Positions 17,550-25,367 of a DNA stretch of 25,374 bases are shown here, piece by piece. The position numbers were made by a program, and so were the translations under genes. This stretch comes from a virus. How positions within the stretch are numbered: the first letter of the stretch is position 1; the number at the start of each line of letters is the position of its first letter. The notes beneath the pieces are model-generated. The model worked only from the letters and a program-made list of their open reading frames with translations. It did not search any database and was not told the origin of the DNA. Location of the stretch: IMG/VR virus record IMGVR_UViG_3300044675_008713, positions 1 to 25,374 of that record, one strand, 5' to 3'.

Positions 17550-20536
17550 TGGCTACGACTCAAGGTACTACCAAATTTTTTTACCCACCACGTCCAGGTA
17601 GTGGTGCTGCAACCTTCTCTGACAACATTGTAGGATTACAAACAGTCGAAGGGGGAGGACTTACGCAAGGTAACTTTGAGTTCACAACTTCTATTACAGA
17701 AAGGGTAACTAGAACTTTTAATGTTGGGGCATTCTCTGAACCAATAAGTTTGGAGGGGTTAGACATTAATGACTTAACTGAGAGTAGGAGAATAATGGCG
17801 ACACAGTTCAGGGTATACCCGAACTACGACGTGTCACAGGTTTTGAATTTCTCAATGTATGGGTCATTGAGTAAGAGATTCCAAGTATCAATTACCGAAA
17901 TTATTCATAGGTTTCCGGCATCTTTGGACATATTATTCAATAACGAAGATTTTGTTACTGGCGCTACAGCGACTAATATATCCTACGATTCAACATTAGA
18001 TGAAACATCATTTAGAATTAATGTAAGTAGAATAAATAATCCGTTTGATATCGATTATTCTTTAAGTGCGACAACTAACTTGTCGGTAAGAGAGATTACA
18101 GTTTCACCTTATAGAAATTTATATAACACATATTTGGAATATTGTGTCGCAATTAATGATAATATTTTTAACATTGTTGCATTCACACCATCACAAACAT
18201 TATCAACAGGATTCGTTGAATTTATTGTATCGGGAGCACCATTTGGTACAACTGCAACTACAACTTTTGAAGAATTTCAAGTAAGACCTAATGACTTTGT
18301 TGTCGATAGAATTTTTGCAGAAGATTTTGATGAGGTACAAAAATTTTTATTAAATCGACTTATAAGACCTGAGTATACTGCGGTTTTCCAAGTTCCACAA
18401 CAAAATGAAGGTGGACAATTTTTCACCGACTTTCAACAAGTAACATGGCCTAAATCAGGTCCTTGGAATTTGGATATTAGGTCATTCTTGTTTGAAAGTT
18501 ATTTGGAACAACTTGAAGCGATTGCAATTAATTTGGATTCATTCAAGACAAATTTGATTTCAAGATTTTTGGTTACAGATTCATTGAAAGAATTTGACAC
18601 ATTGGGGCAAAAAGTTGAGAAGATATTTCAAATTTATGGTAGAAGTTTTGACCAAATCAAACAATTCATAGATGCGTTGGCATATATGAATTCAGTTAGT
18701 TACAATCCATCGAATGATATTCCATCACAACTTTTGGTTAATTTGGCACAAACACTTGGATGGAGTTCAAATTTTTCACCAATAACGAATGAGGACTTCT
18801 TGAGTTCGGTATTCGGAAATACTTCAACGCCAACGTATCCTGGTTATGCTAGAGCATTAACACCAACAGAATTGAATTATGCATTCTATCGAAATTTGAT
18901 TTTGAATGCATCTTATTTGTTCAAATCAAAGGGGACGAGAAGGTCTGTTGAATTCATGCTAAGATTAATTGGTGCACCTGATTCTTTGATTGAGTTCAAT
19001 GAGCACATTTATTTGGCTGACCAAAAGATTAACATGGACCAGTTTGGTATTCAATGGGCATCAATTTCTGGTGGTACATATGTTGAAAACACGCCAAGCT
19101 TTATACCTGGATCGACTTATAAAATAAAGGGACAAATCTATAGTGCGTTCACTTCAACAGCAACATATCAAGATGTTAATACAAGGTTGGATGATTATCC
19201 TGTGGATTTGGAAGGGTTTCCAAAAGCACCTGTTAATACTGAGAGTTATTTCTTCCAATTGGGAGCGGGATGGTATGAGTCAACTCCATCGCATAGAAGT
19301 CCTGATGAAGTAACTATAACAGGTCAGGTGTTTACGGGCCAAAATTTTAATATTCAAACACAGTTAGCTCCGTTCACATATGGACAACCTTACTTGAATA
19401 GATTCAGAGACTTTCCATTCATGACTGAAGGGTTCAAACTTAAAAAGGTGGTTGATAACAATAAGTCTTGGTTAGAGGAAGATGATAGAATTAGAGTTTC
19501 AACAAGTGCTGATTATAATGCATATTATTTTGTTGACAATGAAAAATTGGTGTTGAATGTTAAAAATGTTGATTTATTTTTGAATCCTGCGCAAGGTTTG
19601 GTGTATGACGTTTGGGAACAATCGAGGAGATACGATTATCCGATTCCTGAATCAGGATTAACGGTTGGATATCCTGTTCCTGGTGGTGTTGATTCTACAT
19701 TCATAAATCCTCAGCCAAAAAAGAAAACCTTTTTCGAGTTCGCTCAAACTTTTTGGGAGAACATGATTAATGTTAGAAACCGTCAATACATTACTGATGG
19801 AAAAACTGGAGGATATCCGGTATTACAATCAATTTTTTGGAAATACATTGAATCTCAAGGTACGGTTGGGTTACCTAATAACAAATATACATATCAAAAA
19901 TTAATTGATTATGTAAACGGTATTGGTCCATATTGGATGAAGTTGGTGGAGCAAATGATTCCTGCGACAACAATATGGAATACAGGAGTAAGAATGGAGA
20001 ATTCTATATTCCAAAGACAGAAGTTTGTTTATAGAAGGCAAAGAGGATGTCGGTTTATTCCTGTTCCTGTTGATCCTTGTTTCATTATCTCGAGCATATT
20101 TGATTATACCTGTACAACAGAATATACCGACTTCAACATATTTCCGTGGTTGAATGGTGATGTTGACGTTAGTAATTTTAATAGTATCTTATCGAATAGA
20201 GTTAATAATATGTTGGCACAAAGTGGGTTGACATTAAATGATTGTATTCAGAATTCAGTTGAAAGTAATTGGTATGTTGATTTAAGAATTGGTGGGGAAA
20301 TAATAATTCAAGAATTGTATTATGTTGGATATGGATTTACAGATGTACCGACTAATACAATGTGGAGGAATGCTTTGATACAATATCTACCACAACTATA
20401 TGACTATGGATTTACTTTTTTCTTAAATGGTAACTTACTAACAATTACAAGTCTTACTTGTACAGAAAGAAATATTAATGAGACACTTTCCTTGAATTCG
20501 GGAATAAATATAAGTATAAATTGTACTAATAACTAA
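17549..20536 (+). CDS. Large baseplate wedge protein, T4 gp7-sized with tail protein I (P2 gpI)-like region
   Basis: This 995-residue protein is close in length to T4 gp7 (1032). Its middle contains a helical section (~300-480) ending in FKSKGTRRSVEFMLRLIGAP (458-477). That resembles the KGT...hydrophobic helix...G pattern of P2 gpI-type tail proteins, which connect the baseplate to fibres. The N-terminal ~290 residues are beta-rich. A further helical part near 770-830 includes WKYIESQGTVGL and WMKLVEQMIPATTIWNTGVR, a feature also seen in wedge proteins. The C-terminal ~110 residues appear related to the C-terminus of the next protein: VPTNTMW begins exactly 63 residues from the end. In context with gp25- and gp6-like genes, a gp7-like wedge role is plausible; this is motif-level inference. 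One-base overlaps (TAATG) join it to both neighbours. Confidence 0.72.
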   Translation: MATTQGTTKFFYPPRPGSGAATFSDNIVGLQTVEGGGLTQGNFEFTTSITERVTRTFNVGAFSEPISLEGLDINDLTESRRIMATQFRVYPNYDVSQVLNFSMYGSLSKRFQVSITEIIHRFPASLDILFNNEDFVTGATATNISYDSTLDETSFRINVSRINNPFDIDYSLSATTNLSVREITVSPYRNLYNTYLEYCVAINDNIFNIVAFTPSQTLSTGFVEFIVSGAPFGTTATTTFEEFQVRPNDFVVDRIFAEDFDEVQKFLLNRLIRPEYTAVFQVPQQNEGGQFFTDFQQVTWPKSGPWNLDIRSFLFESYLEQLEAIAINLDSFKTNLISRFLVTDSLKEFDTLGQKVEKIFQIYGRSFDQIKQFIDALAYMNSVSYNPSNDIPSQLLVNLAQTLGWSSNFSPITNEDFLSSVFGNTSTPTYPGYARALTPTELNYAFYRNLILNASYLFKSKGTRRSVEFMLRLIGAPDSLIEFNEHIYLADQKINMDQFGIQWASISGGTYVENTPSFIPGSTYKIKGQIYSAFTSTATYQDVNTRLDDYPVDLEGFPKAPVNTESYFFQLGAGWYESTPSHRSPDEVTITGQVFTGQNFNIQTQLAPFTYGQPYLNRFRDFPFMTEGFKLKKVVDNNKSWLEEDDRIRVSTSADYNAYYFVDNEKLVLNVKNVDLFLNPAQGLVYDVWEQSRRYDYPIPESGLTVGYPVPGGVDSTFINPQPKKKTFFEFAQTFWENMINVRNRQYITDGKTGGYPVLQSIFWKYIESQGTVGLPNNKYTYQKLIDYVNGIGPYWMKLVEQMIPATTIWNTGVRMENSIFQRQKFVYRRQRGCRFIPVPVDPCFIISSIFDYTCTTEYTDFNIFPWLNGDVDVSNFNSILSNRVNNMLAQSGLTLNDCIQNSVESNWYVDLRIGGEIIIQELYYVGYGFTDVPTNTMWRNALIQYLPQLYDYGFTFFLNGNLLTITSLTCTERNINETLSLNSGINISINCTNN

Positions 20537-22671
20537 TGGCGGTTTTAAATTATAACATAACGGTAACTGGTGATTGTTCCAATAATAATTCTGGAGCTTT
20601 CAATTTATTCGTGAGTGATGGGACACCTCCATATACTGTAGAATTCATTAGTCCGTCTTATGCGTCTCAAACCATAACAACTCAACCAGCGTCTTTAGTT
20701 GGAATTGCAAGTAGGGTTTATCAGGTCAGGGTCAATGATAGTAGTTTACCGACCAACAATGAATTCTTGCTCAATATACCGATATCAAGTGGTGTTTGTG
20801 GGTCAATATCTGCGGTACAAAACACAACTTGTGGAGTCAATAACGGTTCAGTTACAGGTTCGTCAACATCATTATATTCATCAACGGATTTTTCATTATA
20901 TAATATAAACAACAATTATCTTGCTTCTGCGACAACGAATACAAATGAGGCTGTTTTCGGAAGTTTGAGTGCTGGAACTTATTATTTGGGAGTTACGGAC
21001 TTAGGAGGATGTACAGCATTTACTCAGACATTTATAATTGAAGGATCTGAACCTTTAGATTTCGGTTTGTATGTGGTACCTAATTCAAGTTGTGGGGGAG
21101 CTCCAATAGGTAAAATTTTTGTTACAGGTCAAACTGGGCAATCACCATATAGTTATTTGTGGAATAATGGGCAGACGGGTAGTACAATTACTGGATTAAC
21201 ATCAGGTAACTATTCAGTTGCTGTGACAGATGCATTCGGTTGTACTTTATCTAAGGAGGGAACAATAACAAACGTGAACCCTGTTGGACTTGGATTATTT
21301 ACCTCAACAGCACCAACTTGCCTTCAATCGAACGGGGTTATTAATATGACCATTACAGGAGGTACTGAGCCTTTTTATTATTCAGCATCAACTGGAAATG
21401 TTTTGGTTTCATATTCAAGAACTTTTTCTTTGTCAGGATTATCTGCCGGACAATACAACTTTCAAGTAACAGATGCGGGGTTATGCCAAATGTTTGCGGG
21501 GACAACACTTGAAACGCCAGGTGGATTAACAAGTGTTACGGTACAAGGTCAAAACTCAACGTGTTCAAGTACTAATGGTTCAATAACTGTAAATGTGGTT
21601 GGAGGTAATTCACCATATACTTATACATTAGTTTATCCTACAGGTAATCAACTTAATATTAGTAATTCTCAAACTACTCAAATATTCAGTAATTTAAGTG
21701 GGGGAACATATACTGTCGCGGTTTCAGACAATTCGGGGTGTGCGTTTATGGAGGAGGTTACTTTAGTTGCGCAAAACAAGTTTACAATTTCAACACAAGT
21801 GGTTGGAACAAGTTGTAATCAAAATAATGGTTCGGTTACAATTCTTACCACAGCGGGAAGTACTTTACCTTTGGATTATTCTGTTGATGGATTACAAAAT
21901 ATTATTGACACAAACTTAACTGCAGTAACCTTCAATAATTTATCATCAGGTACTCATGTTGTTTCGGTAACGGATGCTGATGGATGTGTTCAAACTACGA
22001 ACATATTAGTGCCGAGTAGCCAACCCTTAAACTATTCTTTATATAGTACTTCTTGTGGTAGTGGGTCAAGTGGAAAAATTACGGCATTCATTACTTCGGG
22101 TGAGCCACCATTCACTTTCAATTGGTCAGACAATGTACCAAATGATCCACAACAAATACAAGTTAGTGGATTGACCGCTGGAACATATTCTTTGACGGTA
22201 GTTGACTCAAATGGATGTTCATTAACGAGAAACACCACAATAACCTGTAGTACAAATTCTACGAATTATCAAACCTATATCATGGGAGCTGAAGTATTCA
22301 ATATTCAGTCTCCGACTAAGTTTGGTTTATTACAAATGTTGAATGAGGGTTATTTCGATTTAACATCGGGGAATGTAGGTTGTGAATTACTAAGTGCTAC
22401 ATTTACTGCGAAGGTTTCTGTGGATCCATCAGGAATAGTTGCAACACAAAATTTCTTTACATCGACTTCATTAGTACAAGTACCGACAGATAACCAATGG
22501 TATAACACAATCCGTACTTTATTATTAGGAATACCTGGTGTGGGGGATGTTACAATAGACCAACTAAATAACCAAATAACAATCGAAACAAGTAAAAATA
22601 ATACTTCTTTGCAGGGACAAGAAATAGTTATCGATCTAGTTATAGACTATAATATAATTTGTTCAGCATGA
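20536..22671 (+). CDS. SprB-repeat tail fibre/adhesin-like protein
   Basis: This 711-residue protein is built from about six SprB-like repeats (residues ~97-563) after a divergent first copy (~10-85). Each unit starts with a Cys in a xxCxxxNGSI-type turn, runs through GGxxPYxY, and ends with LSAGTYxVxVTDxxGC. SprB repeats are typical of Bacteroidota gliding-motility adhesins; here they probably form an extended, host-contacting tail fibre. The C-terminal ~135 residues are different and share a module with the preceding 995-aa protein: VPTDNQW begins 63 residues from the end in this protein and VPTNTMW does so in that one. No signal peptide is present, as expected for a virion protein. It overlaps the 995-aa gene by one base and the downstream gene by ATGA. 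Confidence 0.8.
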   Translation: MAVLNYNITVTGDCSNNNSGAFNLFVSDGTPPYTVEFISPSYASQTITTQPASLVGIASRVYQVRVNDSSLPTNNEFLLNIPISSGVCGSISAVQNTTCGVNNGSVTGSSTSLYSSTDFSLYNINNNYLASATTNTNEAVFGSLSAGTYYLGVTDLGGCTAFTQTFIIEGSEPLDFGLYVVPNSSCGGAPIGKIFVTGQTGQSPYSYLWNNGQTGSTITGLTSGNYSVAVTDAFGCTLSKEGTITNVNPVGLGLFTSTAPTCLQSNGVINMTITGGTEPFYYSASTGNVLVSYSRTFSLSGLSAGQYNFQVTDAGLCQMFAGTTLETPGGLTSVTVQGQNSTCSSTNGSITVNVVGGNSPYTYTLVYPTGNQLNISNSQTTQIFSNLSGGTYTVAVSDNSGCAFMEEVTLVAQNKFTISTQVVGTSCNQNNGSVTILTTAGSTLPLDYSVDGLQNIIDTNLTAVTFNNLSSGTHVVSVTDADGCVQTTNILVPSSQPLNYSLYSTSCGSGSSGKITAFITSGEPPFTFNWSDNVPNDPQQIQVSGLTAGTYSLTVVDSNGCSLTRNTTITCSTNSTNYQTYIMGAEVFNIQSPTKFGLLQMLNEGYFDLTSGNVGCELLSATFTAKVSVDPSGIVATQNFFTSTSLVQVPTDNQWYNTIRTLLLGIPGVGDVTIDQLNNQITIETSKNNTSLQGQEIVIDLVIDYNIICSA
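20824..22224 (+). repeat. Six tandem SprB-like protein repeats
   Basis: Within the 711-aa protein, unit-opening cysteines occur at residues 99, 186, 262, 343, 427 and 507. Matching closing cysteines lie in the (D)xxGC motif at 159, 236, 317, 402, 484 and 561 (GLC in unit three). The period is 76-87 residues. The units are clearly related at protein level but diverged at DNA level, so this is an old duplication rather than a recent tandem expansion. The paired cysteines could form one disulfide per unit. Confidence 0.75.
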
Positions 22672-22952
22672 TACAGATAAGAATTACAGAAATTACTGGT
22701 GGAACATTTCCTGTTAGTGTTTATATTTCTGACATTTATGGTAATAACCAAAGTTTACTTGGTGTTATTGACCCTGGTCCTGTACCACCAGTTGTAAAAT
22801 ATAGTTCTGTAGTTCCAGCAATTTTTGATGGTATACCTATAATCATGTTAAAATTGGTTGATATAAATGGATGCGAGATATTCAAAAATTTACCATGTAC
22901 TTTTGGTTGTGCTTTTGAAATCATTATCGAACAGGTACCGGTACCATCATAA
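22668..22952 (+). CDS. Small tail-associated protein (94 aa), possibly related to a SprB-like unit
   Basis: The preferred start is ATG 22668, whose ATGA overlaps the stop of the 711-aa gene. A longer reading would need TTG at 22659. The product begins MIQIRITEITGGTFPVSVYI. It has a GG-x-P-hydrophobic turn near the start and KLVDINGCEIF at about residues 66-76, the same arrangement as GGxxPYxY...VTDxxGC in the SprB-like repeats upstream. A further CTFGC pair lies near the end. It may be a single-domain tip or capping subunit of the fibre; this is inference from resemblance and coupling. It is the last gene of the tail operon and ends 31 bases before the 22984-23017 hairpin. Confidence 0.68.
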   Translation: MIQIRITEITGGTFPVSVYISDIYGNNQSLLGVIDPGPVPPVVKYSSVVPAIFDGIPIIMLKLVDINGCEIFKNLPCTFGCAFEIIIEQVPVPS

Positions 22953-22983
22953 ATTCCTACTCTGAGTGTATAAAAAAAAATAA

Positions 22984-23017
22984 AATAACACTTTTTTTTG
23001 TTTGTAAAAGTGTTATT
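22984..23017 (-). terminator. 12-bp hairpin, terminator-like on the minus strand
   Basis: AATAACACTTTT (22984-22995) pairs perfectly with AAAAGTGTTATT (23006-23017) around a 10-base loop. On the + strand there is no T run after the stem, but an A-rich run precedes it (22971-22985). The minus strand therefore reads stem-loop followed by a long T tract. It may stop antisense transcription, act as a weak bidirectional terminator, or serve as a 3' processing structure for the tail mRNA. Confidence 0.5.
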
Positions 23018-23039
23018 ATTGATTTAAAATTAATAGAAT

Positions 23040-23456
23040 ATGAACTTAAAATTAGAAGAGATTATTAATCTTTATTATGAACTTAATGGAATTACGCAAA
23101 CTTCTGAAGAAGAGACAAAAGTCCTTACACAAGGGATATTGAAGCAAAAAATGTCTTTAAAACTTAAAGTTTATTTACAAAGGTTGAATGCGGTTCTTTT
23201 AGAAGACCTTAAATTATACGAAGAGGCAAGGAAAGAGTTATTCCAAAAGTATGGAAATGAAGAGAATGGATCAATAACAATTACTCAAGAAAACCTTGTC
23301 CACTTCAATGTGGAACATTCTCAATTGATGTCCGCAGAAAAAATTATTGACGTGAATAGTCTTTGGGGAGATAACTTCACTTTAGATAATCTTGAAGACG
23401 TTGAAACAGAGGAATTTTATCCACTACTATTTAAACTTATTGATAAATCTAAGTGA
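23040..23456 (+). CDS. Small helical protein of unknown function (138 aa)
   Basis: The protein is mostly helical and highly charged. It shows a leucine-rich N-terminal helix (LKLEEIINLYYELNG), a region KMSLKLKVYLQRLNAVLLED and another helix LYEEARKELFQKYGNEENG. The C-terminus is acidic (EDVETEEFYPLLFKLIDKSK). The pattern vaguely resembles small phage proteins of the DUF1617 type (residues LKVYLQRLN...EEARKELFQKYG). I cannot confirm that and assign no function. It stands alone between the 22984 hairpin and the 23481 terminator, so it may be a separate transcription unit. Its ATG follows AATTAATAGAAT with no Shine-Dalgarno. Confidence 0.78.
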   Translation: MNLKLEEIINLYYELNGITQTSEEETKVLTQGILKQKMSLKLKVYLQRLNAVLLEDLKLYEEARKELFQKYGNEENGSITITQENLVHFNVEHSQLMSAEKIIDVNSLWGDNFTLDNLEDVETEEFYPLLFKLIDKSK

Positions 23457-23480
23457 TTGTAATGATTCCTTAATTTGAAG

Positions 23481-23519
23481 AATACTCCCAAAATGTGTAA
23501 AAAATTGGGAGTATTTTTT
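23481..23519 (+). terminator. Intrinsic terminator
   Basis: AATACTCCCAA (23481-23491) pairs with TTGGGAGTATT (23505-23515), a perfect 11-bp stem with a 13-base loop, followed by a T run to 23519. It lies 24 bases after the stop of the 138-aa gene and separates it from the glycosyltransferase cassette. Confidence 0.88.
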
Positions 23520-23539
23520 ATTAAATATTGTAGCGAGAA

Positions 23540-24196
23540 ATGAAGAGAGTATTAATCGGCACTCCGTCTTACGATGGAAGAATCGATGTTTGGTATGCGA
23601 ATAGTTTGATACAAACAGTAAAAATGTCTGCAGGCCGTGGATATGACGTTCATGCGATATATACAAGTTACGATTCCTTAATTCAGAGAGCAAGAAATAG
23701 TTTGTTTCGATTGGCTCTCCAAGGAAATTATGACTATCTATTTTTTATTGATTCGGATTGTGAGTGGAGGCCTGAATGGTTTTTCAATTTATTGGATAGA
23801 CCTGAACCAATTGTTGGAGGATCTCTTATTAAAAAATCGGAGAAGGAAGGTTATACCGTTAAGTTGATGGATAAAAACTTAAAATATTCTCAAGATAATA
23901 AGTTAATTGAAGTTGATGGTGTTGGAACTGGATTCATGAAGTTGTCTAGATTTGCAATACAGAAACTATGGGAAATATCTGAACCATATCTATCTGAAGG
24001 TGAAGAACATAGGATGATATGTGATATTAAAGTAGAGAATGGTGATTTAATATCTGAAGACTATGTAATTGGAAATAAATGGAAAGAATTGGGATACAAG
24101 GTGTGGTTAGACCCAACCATTACATTGAACCACATTGGAATAAAAAAGTTCAAGGGAGACTTTGAATCATTTTTAAAAAAACACGGATATAGATGA
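23540..24196 (+). CDS. GT-A fold glycosyltransferase (family 2-like)
   Basis: This 218-residue protein is a GT-A glycosyltransferase, transferring a sugar from a nucleotide donor. It starts with VLIGTPSYDGRIDVWYANSL. It carries the metal-binding DxD motif as D71-S-D73 in YLFFIDSDCEWRP. An SED at 172-174, within LISEDYVIGNKWKELGYKVW, is in the position expected for the catalytic base or acceptor-site acidic motif, and H198 follows in the usual closing strand (LNHIG). Length is typical of short phage GT-A enzymes. It opens the cassette just after the terminator, 20 bases downstream of the T run, and overlaps the next glycosyltransferase by ATGA. The acceptor (virion protein, modified DNA base or host glycan) cannot be told from sequence. 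Confidence 0.86.
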   Translation: MKRVLIGTPSYDGRIDVWYANSLIQTVKMSAGRGYDVHAIYTSYDSLIQRARNSLFRLALQGNYDYLFFIDSDCEWRPEWFFNLLDRPEPIVGGSLIKKSEKEGYTVKLMDKNLKYSQDNKLIEVDGVGTGFMKLSRFAIQKLWEISEPYLSEGEEHRMICDIKVENGDLISEDYVIGNKWKELGYKVWLDPTITLNHIGIKKFKGDFESFLKKHGYR

Positions 24197-25113
24197 GTTT
24201 TCAAAAACCTATGGGAGGAACTGAATTGATGTATAATCAATTGATGGAATTATTGGATGATGGGTATAAGGAGAAATTCTCCATATTCAATTATCCTGTG
24301 TATGCGGATACAACCAAAAAAACTGTGTATTGGAATCAGTTGTCGTATGACCAAGAAGCTGTGCAATTTTTATCTTCACCTGAAAACGTTGAAGAAATTA
24401 ATCATTTTGTATTTGTATCTCATTGGCAATCGGAACAATTCAGAAAACAATTCAATATTCCTGGATACAAAACTCAGGTGATAAAGAATGCAAGTTCTGA
24501 CATTGGTCAGAGAGAGCCAGGAGTCAGACAGAAGGTGAGAGTATGTTATACATCTACACCTTGGAGAGGATTGGATGTATTGTTACATGCTTGGGAGTTG
24601 GCAAATACTGAAGATTGCGAGTTACATGTTTTTTCCAGTACCAAAATATATGGTGAAGAATTTGCTAAAAACAACGAAGACCAATATCAAAGTTTGTATG
24701 ACAAATGTGAGCAGTTGGAAGGAGTTGTTTATAGGGGTTCGGTTTCCAATGAAGAATTGAGAGAAGAATTACCGACCTTTGATATATTAGCCTATCCAAA
24801 CACATTTGAAGAAACATCATGTATTGCGGTTATTGAAGCGTTATCTTGTGGATTGAGAGTGGTATGTCCGAACTTGGGAGCATTACCTGAAACAACCGAA
24901 GGTTGGGCAAGAATGTATCCTTATTTGGCAAATAAAAAGTTACATGCTTTGAAATTCGCTGACATTTTGGAAGAAGAAATTAAAAAAATTAAGAGTGGGG
25001 ATTTGGATTCACATTTGGAGTTACAAAAACAAGTGTATGCTCCAAAATGGAATTGGAATCAAAGAATTGAAGAATGGAAAAACTTTTTAAATACATTAAC
25101 CCAAAAAGGGTGA
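24193..25113 (+). CDS. GT-B fold glycosyltransferase (family 4-like)
   Basis: The C-terminal half is a clear GT4-type nucleotide-sugar-binding domain. Features are CYTSTPWRGLDVLLHAW (118-134), YRGSVSNEELREELPTFDIL (180-199) and the E-x7-E signature at E207/E215 (EETSCIAVIEALSCG). An N-terminal GGTELM (8-13) matches the glycine loop usual near the start of such enzymes. At 306 residues it is shorter than many GT4 proteins (350-400) because the N-terminal domain is compact. It overlaps the upstream GT-A gene by four bases (ATGA) and the downstream methyltransferase by 40, so the three are probably made together. It likely extends or decorates the same glycan as its neighbour; the sugar is unknown. 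Confidence 0.88.
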   Translation: MSFQKPMGGTELMYNQLMELLDDGYKEKFSIFNYPVYADTTKKTVYWNQLSYDQEAVQFLSSPENVEEINHFVFVSHWQSEQFRKQFNIPGYKTQVIKNASSDIGQREPGVRQKVRVCYTSTPWRGLDVLLHAWELANTEDCELHVFSSTKIYGEEFAKNNEDQYQSLYDKCEQLEGVVYRGSVSNEELREELPTFDILAYPNTFEETSCIAVIEALSCGLRVVCPNLGALPETTEGWARMYPYLANKKLHALKFADILEEEIKKIKSGDLDSHLELQKQVYAPKWNWNQRIEEWKNFLNTLTQKG

Positions 25114-25367
25114 TAGACGTTGGGGCTCACGTTGGAGAGTTTACAAAGACAATTCAAAGTAAGTTCCCAACTTGTGATATAATAATGGTTGAAGCCAATC
25201 CAAATTGCGAACCATATTTGAAGCTTTTGGGTAAACCATATGATATGGTGGGATTGTTCGATAAGGAGGGATATGAAACTTTTTATCTTGAAAAAATAAA
25301 TCCTATCCCAACAGGTGCATCCATTTATAAGGAAAACACAATATGGTACGGTGAGGGAAAGTATTAA
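25074..25367 (+). CDS. FkbM-type SAM-dependent methyltransferase, 0-frame product truncated at 97 aa
   Basis: Residues 12-24 (RVIDVGAHVGEFT) are a class I methyltransferase SAM-binding loop. MVEANP (38-43) is the acidic end of strand 2, and TGASIYKEN (80-88) is typical of FkbM-family proteins. Those proteins usually exceed 200 residues and methylate sugars. Here the frame stops at TAA 25365, before the family's remaining core strands. Four bases upstream, GGGAAAG (25355-25361) sits in the X XXY YYZ phase needed for -1 ribosomal frameshifting, and the -1 frame is open to the window edge. The full enzyme may be made by frameshifting, or an indel may have broken it. The start overlaps the GT-B gene by 40 bases; the family match beginning at once after the Met supports this start. 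Confidence 0.72.
   Translation: MEKLFKYINPKRVIDVGAHVGEFTKTIQSKFPTCDIIMVEANPNCEPYLKLLGKPYDMVGLFDKEGYETFYLEKINPIPTGASIYKENTIWYGEGKY
25355..25361 (+). promoter_or_regulatory. Candidate -1 frameshift slippery heptamer GGGAAAG
   Basis: In the methyltransferase frame the heptamer reads G GGA AAG, the X XXY YYZ phase in which both tRNAs can slip back one base. It is the same heptamer known from the lambda G/GT tail chaperone frameshift. The 0-frame stop follows at 25365-25367. Only 13 bases of -1 frame are visible beyond it, so no stimulatory structure can be judged. Confidence 0.35.

Noticed and set aside
22934-22945. Palindrome GGTACCGGTACC as a regulatory site
   Set aside because: It lies inside coding sequence for a Val-Pro-Val-Pro tail and can be explained by codon repetition.
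23427-23693. 88-codon minus-strand open frame covering the 23481-23519 hairpin
   Set aside because: It spans an intrinsic terminator and the start of the glycosyltransferase gene and has no recognisable motif; most likely chance.
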